Source: Paraglomus occultum (Eukaryota; Glomeromycota; Glomeromycetes; Paraglomerales; Paraglomeraceae). From it: a DNA stretch of 11,787 bases. Positions within the stretch are counted from its first letter, which is position 1; each line of letters starts with the position of its first letter. The position numbers were made by a program, and so were the translations under genes. The notes under the pieces were generated by a model, which made no database searches, was not told the origin of the DNA, and saw only the letters and a list, made by a program, of their open reading frames with translations. Location of the stretch: assembly GCA_910592205.1 (NCBI GenBank), contig CAJVPJ010001167.1, positions 1-11,787 on the forward strand, written 5' to 3'. Positions 1-7,305 of this stretch are shown here, piece after piece.

Positions 1-499
1 TAAAAAAATTTAAAAAAATATCAAGTGACGTCAAATGTTCACTTTGTCTGGTTTTGTTGCAGCACGCCCCATATAAGAAATCCGCTGTCACATGTTTTCA
101 ATTATAAGCTAATTATGGGTGTTTTCAGAACTTGACTTTAGCTGTTTCGTCAGCGATATCTCGTATGATCTAAGAATGGCGGCCGTTTCCTATTTCTTGA
201 CATGGTTTGGAGAAAGATGCTTTCTTTTTTTATTAGAAGGAAAAACGCGCGTTTACAATAACGTCTTTTGCGACACACTGCATATACTCAAGTTTGATGT
301 ATACTTTTTACATTTCAAGGTATAGGAAGTTTATATTTCGTACTGTGATTTGAAACAACCGATAATAATAAGCAAGAAGATTTTAATCAAATAGTTAATT
401 TTTTAAAAATAATAAACATTCGCAGAAATTTAGACAAAATAGTGGTTTTTGTACAAGTGATTCTAAACATCAGTGTACTAATTAAAATAATGACTTTCA
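1..499. other. upstream flank without a supported gene
   Basis: AT-rich sequence ahead of the RING ligase gene. The only longer open stretch lacks a good ATG start (it opens on GTG; an internal ATG at 176 gives about 49 codons) and resembles nothing I know. An octamer TGACGTCA at 26-33 is a perfect CRE/ATF-type palindrome, but it is more than 600 bp from the coding start. A short upstream ORF begins at 490 and ends at 525. Confidence 0.5.
26..33. promoter_or_regulatory. perfect CRE/ATF-type palindrome TGACGTCA
   Basis: The eight bases match the consensus bound by ATF/CREB bZIP factors, which exist in fungi and animals. The site is alone, near the window edge and far from the nearest start codon, so a regulatory role is only a possibility. 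Confidence 0.2.
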
Positions 500-634
500 A
501 TGATTCAAAGAGAAGCTCTTCATAACCCACCAACTGAACCAACTACGCGCAAAACGACATTATCCGACGAATTAAACACAATATTACGTCCTAAAAGGGA
601 TGGAAGTTTCTCGATGGCGGCTAATGTCATGTGA
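500..634 (+). other. 44-codon ORF, possible first exon of the RING ligase gene
   Basis: An ATG at 500 opens 44 codons rich in T, P, R, K and D/E, ending at TGA 632-634. It is more hydrophilic and protein-like than the surrounding AT-rich sequence. A GTGACT donor at 631 could join it in phase to a tandem CAGCAG acceptor (exon restarting at 703 or 706). Either acceptor would remove the ATG at 671 and give a ligase of about 317-318 residues instead of 285. It could equally be an untranslated leader ORF or a small separate gene. The donor is weak at positions 3 and 5, and the ATG has T at -3, as does the ATG at 671. Confidence 0.3.
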
Positions 635-670
635 CTCTGATTGATAATATTATTTAATCCGCACAATTCA

Positions 671-1528
671 ATGGCTCATAATAAATACTCCATGTCTCGC
701 AGCAGCAACGACAGCTGTAATAAAAATTCTCAGATTTCACACTCAGCTATTGAAGGAACAGATGCTAACCAGCTGCAATTCGTAACTCCCCATACGGACG
801 AAAATAAACAAGGACCTAATTCAGATTCTGACGAAACTTTGGACATACAAACTGATCGTAATGAGGACGATACTTCTCAGTGTCCGATCTGTCTTCACTC
901 TATCGTGAATTTGAGTTACCTGTACCCATGCTACCATTGCTACTGCTTTTCGTGTATACGTCAATGGTTAACTATTTGTCTTGAGTGTCCACTCTGCAAA
1001 AAAAGTGTGGATTTCATAATATACGACGTTGATGAAGCGAAAGGTACATTTGAAAAGTTACAAGTTCTTCAGGATAGGAAAAGTGATAAAAACTGCCAGC
1101 CATGGCTATCGGATCAGGCATGGGATACCGAGGATGGCGTAATCTCATTGTCAACATCAGATTTACATCAAAGACGAAGAATTTACACGAACAATCTATA
1201 TGTTGTAAACTTTCCTGCACACTATCATGGAGATAGATTGATACATAAGAGTGACTTGGTTAGATTAGAAAACTTTGTTGAACGTGAGTTGAGAGTGTTA
1301 ATGGCAAACCACTATGACGAGTTGATTAAGCTATACGTCATGTCATTATTATTGCTACCGGCTGAGAAAGGAATGCTATGGAGTGAGGTTGTGAAGTCAT
1401 TGTCTCCTTGGCTTGGAGAGTTTTCTAGAAAGTTTTTGGAGGAAATTTGGATATTTACTGCGAGTGCAATGAATTTAGAGATGTGGGATAGAACGGCGTT
1501 ATATGGGCAGAAAGAAACTGTTATATAG
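671..1528 (+). CDS. TOPORS-like RING-type E3 ubiquitin ligase
   Basis: A 285-residue protein read without introns from the first in-frame ATG (a stop lies in frame at 638-640). Residues 1-70 are polar, S/T/D/N-rich and probably disordered. A C3HC4 RING spans residues 71-109: CPIC, then C87, H89, C92, C95, and the final CPLC at 106-109; all eight zinc ligands are present. The spacing and the post-RING segment (SVDFIIYDV) follow the TOPORS family. So does the C-terminal helical region (about residues 190-280): an 'ELRVL' segment, then 'SLSPWLGEFSRKFLEEIWIF' and 'MNLEMWDR'. This matches the conserved TOPORS region downstream of the RING that ends in a 'FNMxxxDQ'-like motif. TOPORS proteins are nuclear E3s for ubiquitin and SUMO acting on p53 and chromatin-linked substrates in animals. 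A VISL segment after acidic residues (157-160) could be a SUMO-interacting motif (inference). It is far shorter than the roughly 1000-residue animal protein, lacking the long RS/K-rich tail. The start is uncertain, see the ORF at 500. Confidence 0.88.
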   Translation: MAHNKYSMSRSSNDSCNKNSQISHSAIEGTDANQLQFVTPHTDENKQGPNSDSDETLDIQTDRNEDDTSQCPICLHSIVNLSYLYPCYHCYCFSCIRQWLTICLECPLCKKSVDFIIYDVDEAKGTFEKLQVLQDRKSDKNCQPWLSDQAWDTEDGVISLSTSDLHQRRRIYTNNLYVVNFPAHYHGDRLIHKSDLVRLENFVERELRVLMANHYDELIKLYVMSLLLLPAEKGMLWSEVVKSLSPWLGEFSRKFLEEIWIFTASAMNLEMWDRTALYGQKETVI

Positions 1529-1571
1529 AATACCGTAAATACGGTAATTATGCTTGAAGTATATTAAAACT

Positions 1572-1577
1572 AATAAA
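1572..1577 (+). terminator. AATAAA polyadenylation signal candidate for the RING ligase gene
   Basis: Canonical hexamer 44 nt after the TAG/TAA region that ends the ligase reading frame. Position and sequence fit a 3' end signal. In AT-rich DNA the hexamer is also common by chance. Confidence 0.45.
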
Positions 1578-1882
1578 TGCCTTTACATGATGATCGATCC
1601 TCAAATAGAACACTTTAATAGTTCTCGCGAAATTGATATCTTATACAGTGTTCTTTATAAACACTTTCTAAAGATCTGACTACGAGATATAAATACAAAT
1701 ATTGTTATCTTACAATATTATGAAAGAATACAGCGTTAACAGAATACGATAGCGTATTCTTTCCATGAAGTTAAGACAGCTTAGAATCCCAAGAATCGGA
1801 CGCTGCGTAAATCTTAGGGGACTGAATATCCAAAAACGTTCTCTCGATTTGCAGCAAGTAGAATTACGCTTTATCTAATTCT

Positions 1883-1888
1883 TTTATT
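1883..1888 (-). terminator. AATAAA polyadenylation signal candidate for the serine dehydratase gene
   Basis: On the minus strand this hexamer lies about 190 nt past the dehydratase stop codon and is the first exact AATAAA there; nearer variants are AATAAT only. It is a plausible but unproven 3' signal. Confidence 0.3.
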
Positions 1889-2076
1889 AAAGAAACCCAG
1901 TCTAACAAAAGGATAATCGCTCAAATTAAATTTGTGTAAGGTGTAAGAGACAAAATGTTAAATTAGTAGGGGCTTTACGGTAATAATTATGATTATACTG
2001 ATTATTTCACCTTTCTACTCGCTTTGTCTATATAAACTTTCGTATTATTCTCACGTTTGATCCAGTACATCTAATG

Positions 2077-4484
2077 TTAACAAAAAGGCACATTAACGGC
2101 CAATCCGCCTTGACTGGTCTCTTTATATTTACTCTGCATGTCTAAACCCGTCTGTCTCATGGTTTCTATTACTTGATCTAGAGTCACTTTGTGTTTTCCA
2201 GTCTCATTCAACGCCAGTTGTGCGGCAGTAACGGCTTTTACAGCTCCTAAAGCATTGCGCTCTATGCAGGGTATTTGAACGAGACCATCTATGGGATCAC
2301 AAGTCAATCCCAGATTGTGTTCCATGCCTATCTCTGCTGCGTTTTCGACTGAATTAATAAAGAATACGGTCAAAAAAAAACCATTAAATGAATACATGAC
2401 CTGAACAATGAAATAGACGTATTGAATTTCTTTGATTGCACTTGCCTTGTTCGGGCGTCCCACCCATTACGGCTGCAAACCCCGCTGCGCTCATACTACA
2501 AGCTTGTATCATTGGAGCATATCGAACGATTAATAAACAGAGTATAAACCAATGAGTCTTGATCGAATCATACAATTGCGTAGTTAGCACACAACCTACC
2601 GACACCAACTTCTCCTTGACATCCCATCTCGGCGGCACTGATGCTCGCTCCTTTTTTGAACAACATTCCAATAGCAGCGCTCGTAAATAAAAATTCCATA
2701 ATATCGTGTTTTAAATCGGTAGAAAAAAATTCCAGATAATATCTCAACACTGCAGGAATAACGCCTGCCGCTCCATTCGTGGGAGCAGTAACCACCCTTC
2801 CGCCAGCAGCATTTTCCTCATTCACCTAAAAAAGTATTGAAAAATACGGGTCAATAGTTGTTGACAATCGTTACATCAAAATGACAGATTCAAATCATTT
2901 ACAGTGTTTCTTACAGCTATAGCATATACAGACAAATAATCCAAAGCCGGCAAGGCCTTTTTCTTTAACGTTGGCCGTGGAAGGGTGCGATACAGTTCCT
3001 GACTTTTTGTCTTGGCCTCAATCGACAAGGCGGCTTCTTCTTTTACTTGCGACGTTGTATATATCCGCTTTGTCAAATTCTTATATAATGCAGGAGCTCG
3101 TCGGCGGACGTTCAATCTCCCAGGTAAAAACATGTCCTCAGCCACGCATCCATTGCGAATACTCCGATCCATTGTCTCCCATATTTCAAAAATCTTTTTG
3201 TGTATTTCTTCTTTACCTCTCCATCGGAGTTCGTTCTCATATACTACTTGTGCTATAGTCATGTTCTCTCGCTCGCAGACACGAAGCAGTTCGTCTGCAT
3301 TGCGAAATGAAAGTGCTACTAAATCTCGACTGTTTCGTAATTGAGGCATAAACGTTTCCTCACATTCTTCGTGATGCGAGTTCTCGTCATGTTGGATTTG
3401 AGTTCTCTCGTTTATTACAAATCCACCTCCAATTGAAAAATATTCATTTGTTGCTAACTGTACGTGGGAATATCAGGAAAACATAAAAACATGTCTTAGT
3501 ATTCTGTTCTATCGATAATTATAAACGCTTGTTTCTCTTCCAATTACCAGATCTCCTTGTTCATCGAACACACAAAATCGCATTCCATTGGGATGTTTTG
3601 GGAGTGATTCAGTGTAATTAAAAACCAGACTACGAGCGGGATCAAATTTTATCGTGTGTGTACCATCAAGTTTAAGTGTTTCTACATCGTATCCACAAGT
3701 TAGTGATTGCATGACAAGGATTGACGCGCGAGACATTTTTAATATTCACCTGTTTCATGTATATTGGTGACTCGAGCTAATATATTAGTCGTCTCGATCT
3801 CTTCGGGCGTTTCTCCCTCCATTCCCATTAGAATTGCATTAGGAGTGCCATGACCTTTACCAGTAAGCGCGAGCGATCCATATAGATCAATACGGATGGA
3901 GTGAACCTAAAGACAGATCAAGTCAGCAAACCCGACTAAAAAATTAATGTAGAGACTAAATAACCTGCTTACTCTATAAAGAATGTTATAAGCTTTCAGA
4001 TCATTAACAAACGTCTTAGCTGCTCGCATCGGACCAACCGTATGACTGAAAAGTTATTGATACAAGCATTAGTAAGGCACACAAATATAGTCACAAATCT
4101 CTCGATCATGATGAAAAGCAGTGCGTTTAACCTTGAGGATGGTCCTATTCCAATGGAAAACAAATCAAAAGCAGATATTATAGCATGACTGTCATGGAAA
4201 TCATCTGTCGACAGATCATCGCCAATATCTAAACTTTCGGCTAGATTCACGTGCGAGCTAGAAGAATCTTTTATTTCATCATTATCAACGATTTTGCCGA
4301 ACGAATGTGAGCTGTAACTTCTCACCAAAGTAATTGGTGAAACTTTGGTAATCCTCGCAGTGCCTTGTTTATTTGAGCCTAAAAGCGTATGCCAGTAAGT
4401 CCTTGGATATTCATATTGTCTATGTCGTGAGAACTTTATTATTCTGGGTAAATGTAAAAACCTTTGCAGGCGGCTTGAGAACAT
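2077..4484 (-). CDS. mitochondrial iron-sulfur L-serine dehydratase (single-chain, bacterial type)
   Basis: Converts L-serine to pyruvate and ammonia using a [4Fe-4S] cluster, not PLP. Eight exons, spliced in this order: 4484-4132, 4045-3973, 3906-3750, 3681-3548, 3457-2915, 2825-2600, 2502-2446, 2348-2077. They sum to 605 codons (604 residues), with all phases consistent. Residues 1-57 form a basic presequence with a cleavage-like RSY|SS. The beta domain runs from about residue 104 ([28 protein letters not shown] 156-163, NGMRF 226-230, YFSIGGGF 245-252). The alpha domain follows ([10 protein letters not shown] 350-359, [20 protein letters not shown] 422-441, GCQGEVGV 488-495, [14 protein letters not shown] 520-533, IPCIERN 540-546). 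Cluster cysteines are C489, C531 and C542, with a C-terminal C604. Compared with the 454-residue E. coli SdaA it has the presequence plus a Lys/Glu-rich insert at about 368-405. The start is the first in-frame ATG after a stop. An alternative GTTTAT donor for intron 4 would add seven residues. The usual fungal serine dehydratases I know are PLP enzymes, so old bacterial or organellar ancestry is inferred. Confidence 0.94.
2349..2445 (-). other. GC-AG intron (intron 7 of the serine dehydratase gene)
   Basis: The exon ends in CAAG and the intron starts GCAAGT, the classic strong GC donor; it ends TTCAG before the codons for [10 protein letters not shown]. The family alignment (E. coli ...[15 protein letters not shown]) requires [12 protein letters not shown], which only this donor gives in frame. 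Using the nearby GTGCAA as donor shifts the frame. The intron also contains an internal CAG|GTCATG junction at 2401/2400. Confidence 0.85.
4314..4484 (-). other. predicted mitochondrial presequence of the serine dehydratase
   Basis: The first 57 residues are rich in Arg, Lys, Ser and hydrophobics with almost no acid (one Glu at 25). They start [20 protein letters not shown], which would form a basic amphipathic helix, and end at R55-S56-Y57 followed by SSHSF, a good R-x-(Y)-S processing site. Acidic residues appear only after it. Bacterial homologues begin about 100 residues later, so this is an added N-terminus. Confidence 0.75.
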
Positions 4485-4597
4485 GCTAATGAAGATACGG
4501 GCTGTTCGCCTGCATTGCGTACTTTCTAACAATTAGTCAACTCGGGGTCACATGCTTCACCAGTAAACCTTAACAGACAAAGGTGTCATCCACATTC

Positions 4598-4614
4598 AGG
4601 GGATGCATGAGGGG
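4598..4614. promoter_or_regulatory. paired AGGGG (STRE-like) boxes upstream of the serine dehydratase
   Basis: Two AGGGG pentamers at 4598-4602 and 4610-4614, 12 bp apart and separated by the palindrome ATGCAT, lie 114-130 bp upstream of the dehydratase ATG. AGGGG/CCCCT is the stress-response element of yeast Msn2/4-type zinc fingers. They sit just downstream of a minus-strand TATAAAG (4625-4619), so they may fall in the 5' leader and not in the promoter. Confidence 0.2.
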
Positions 4615-5469
4615 CTATCTTTATACAAAATTCGGCGGCGTTACACTAATCAATATACCGGTAGGTTGATCGCACGGGCCCTTGTTTTGGCATAAAAAGC
4701 GCTGAATAAAGACCTCAAAACTTCAATGTCTTAAAAATTCGTGCTTTTTTTACGGGAACGCCGAAGACATTGATGTATTGTTTATTTTCTTTTGTAAAAA
4801 CCTGTAGTTTTTTATCGACATAAAAGCTTCCTGGTTAATACAAGAGTATTTTTTCACGTGATTCGTGGCAAACCATTGTTTTCAATAGATTCTTCCATGT
4901 AAGTCGTCTGATACGTGTAATAAAAATATTTGGATGAAGAGTATTTAAAGCATGAATATCTGTTCGTATAATATGGTAGTAATACGCGCTAAAATTCGCA
5001 TATTTAAGGCTCACTTTATTTTTTGAAAGTGTCTTAACTTTCATGTATTAGTATGAAAAACACTTATATATCAGTAGACTTTTATACATTGTTAATATTA
5101 ACTTAATATGTGTTTCTCATTTTGTATGCTATATACTATACATACAGTCGCACTTATTCTATTACTATGCGATAGAATACATAACTTTCCAAAAAACTTG
5201 GTCAAGTCTTACGAGAATGTCAGAATCATTATGCATCAATTTGGTAAGCCGATTTAGCAAGAATACAAACTTTCGCTCTCACAATCAAGAATGTCGCTCA
5301 AATTTATTTTGCAAGTTTGATTCTGTATGGAAAATAATACAAATACAATAAATACATAAAAAAATTATCCAGGTCAATATTATGAGTTATCTAGTGAATG
5401 TAAGAGTGCAAAATCTTAAAAACTTGGAAAAAGTGTCCCGAGTCCTTTTATTCTATCCAACACTTCTCA

Positions 5470-5475
5470 TTTATT
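5470..5475 (-). terminator. AATAAA polyadenylation signal candidate for the rhomboid gene
   Basis: Minus-strand AATAAA about 50 nt past the rhomboid TGA (5526-5528), in the expected place for a 3' processing signal. Confidence 0.45.
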
Positions 5476-5525
5476 ATTCAGTAGATTACGTTCACGCTTT
5501 CTATAACTGTCACAACTAAATGTCT

Positions 5526-7305
5526 TCATGAGCCGCTAGTATAAGTAGTATTCTTGATGCCGGTATCATCACACCAACCATTAACAGGCAAACAACTCAG
5601 ATATTTGCACCAATGACATCTCGCACTTGGATCGGCAGTGTAGAAGTTCTTTGTCAGCGTTATGAATAATATGAGCGCAATAGGGAAAGCAATAAGTCTC
5701 AATGCCCATGTAACTCTTCCCTGAAGTTTAGTGAATTTGAGAGTTGGCATAAAAACGAGTCCCGTTAATATGCCCATGATGAATCCACCAATATGTGAGA
5801 AATTATCAAGGCCAGGAAGAAGACCGAGAAGGAAGCTAAACACAATCATAGCAAGTAGTTTCGCTAATTCGCAACCCGGTCTGATGATGATGCGCCAATT
5901 TTGGAACAGGTCGATAAGAAGTATACCGACTATTCCAAACAGTGCTCCAGATGCGCCCATTGAAGCTGAGAGAAATGAATTGTCCAAAACGAGAAGAATT
6001 AATAAAATTGAAAAAATGCGTTAGCATCAATCAACAAATACTTACGAATAGTCGCTTGAGCAAAGTTTCCTCCAAGAATAAAGCCAAATATTCCGCTCGC
6101 CATATAAACAATCCCAAACCTCCAAAATCCCATTTCCCTTTCCACTTGAACTCCAGTTTGTAATTGGAAACACATATTGAATAATATATGAATAATCCCA
6201 CCATGAAGAAAGATTGGAATGATGAACCGATACCATTGATCGGGTGGTTGATCGTGAAATCCTCCAAACCCACACACATCCTCCAGTTTGCATGTCAGTC
6301 CTCCCGTCGTACCACTTGTCGTTTGATTAGGACAGATAAACGGCAAATTCATAATTTGAGGAACAGTACGCATGCATGGCACAAAACGGGCTCCCATTAA
6401 TATGAGTACCTACGGAAAACAAAGAGTATAATGGTAACAAATTTAAACATGCGTGAACGTAAAATTGATAACCTGCATTCACATCACGTTCTATTCACCT
6501 CTGAAGATGGACCAATCATAGGATTAAATACTGGTTTTGTTTCAATATAATCCCCTGTGATTTTCTTATTATTAACGTATTCGAATATTAACACGACTAT
6601 TTGTGCTGTAGTTACGACCGCTAGGAACCAAGGTTTCCACAACTTTTTGTTACGTAGTTGCTTCAACACCTCTGGATCCCTTAATGCTTCAGGTAATGAG
6701 CTTTTTGTAGGACGTTCCTGCGCACCATCAGGGTCAGGGTATCCACCATAATAAGTAGCATTCTCAGGCGGTCTATACGGCGGATTAAACTCGTCCTGGT
6801 ACCGGCTGTCAGACCGTCTATACCGCCGATTGGCCTCATCCTGGTACAACTGCTTGGCATATTCTTCGTCGCTTTCTACCTTAGGTCGACCCTCTCTCTC
6901 ACCAAATAGGGCACGCTCATCTTGCAACTGAGAAGCATGTGGGGCACTTGGAGAATATGCAGAATTCTCGGGTGCCATCCAGAACTCAGGTTTTTGAGGT
7001 ATAGACGGGTCGGTACTATCCCTTCTCGTTTTGCCTTCTTCCATTTTCATTTCCATGGGTATATTGCTTGTATGATCATAGTCATCTTCCCTATGCGGAA
7101 AAAAAGATATTCTCTGAGATTGTGGAGAGGGAGATCTGGGTGCGGAAGTGTCATATGAGGTGTTCCTGTGGAAAAACGAGTTCCAGCCTGACGTTTCACT
7201 CATGTTGGGAAACGCAGAAAAAAGTTCTGTAAAGTATTTTTTTCTCAAGGTGTATGTAACTTTATCCTTCCTCGATTGTTTGTACGACAAAACATCATTA
7301 TCCAT
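5526..7305 (-). CDS. rhomboid-family intramembrane serine protease
   Basis: Cleaves transmembrane substrates within the membrane, probably in Golgi or plasma membrane (location inferred). Three exons, 7305-6499, 6409-6046 and 5965-5526, joined by introns 6498-6410 (GTGAAT...GTAG, phase 0) and 6045-5966 (GTAAGT...CTCAG, phase 1), give 536 residues. Residues 1-220 are a polar, Pro/Arg/Glu-rich cytosolic tail. A first membrane segment lies at about 225-243. A Cys-bearing loop (C281, C295, C309, C315) follows the fungal NPMIGPSSEVLILMGARFVP motif. The core has H338-x4-H343-x3-N347 (oxyanion site), GASG with nucleophile S396, and H448 in NFSHIGGFIMG, so the catalytic dyad is complete. An extra hydrophobic segment at about 478-495 gives a 6+1 topology. 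The C-terminal tail is Cys-rich (C507, C510, C515, C522). The start is uncertain: the ATG at 7203 (residue 35) has A at -3 and would give 502 residues. The ATG at 7305 has T at -3, and I consider the shorter form at least as likely. Confidence 0.93.

Larger units (their letters stand above)
1529..2076. other. convergent intergenic segment with clustered small inverted repeats
   Basis: Space between two converging genes, with no supported ORF. It holds a row of perfect short inverted repeats. These are 1531-1536/1541-1546 (6 bp), 1647-1652/1660-1665 (6 bp), 1698-1705/1712-1719 (8 bp), and a pair of mutually exclusive stems, 1741-1748/1753-1760 (8 bp) and 1722-1731/1754-1763 (10 bp). A role in ending the two converging transcripts is possible, but AT-rich DNA makes such stems easily. 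Confidence 0.5.
4485..5525. other. intergenic spacer: dehydratase promoter side and rhomboid 3' side
   Basis: About 1 kb between two genes on the minus strand. The part near the dehydratase (4540-4700) is less AT-rich and carries a TATAAAG on the minus strand (4625-4619) and two AGGGG boxes; the rest is AT-rich. A 69-codon minus-strand ORF (5044-4835, true ATG) has no recognisable feature and is probably chance. A CACGTG E-box lies at 4855-4860. I see no RNA gene. Confidence 0.5.

Noticed and set aside
2971-3344. Plus-strand ORFs of about 95-110 codons opposite dehydratase exon 5
   Set aside because: They are antisense shadows of a conserved coding exon and have no recognisable features.
2077-4484. 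Serine dehydratase as a frameshifted pseudogene, since its pieces lie in different frames
   Set aside because: Every break coincides with consensus intron borders, and all seven joins restore the conserved family sequence in phase, down to the stop codon.
5526-6409. Inactive rhomboid (iRhom-type) instead of a protease
   Set aside because: GASG with the nucleophile serine and the NFSHIGG histidine are both present, as are the oxyanion-site H and N residues.
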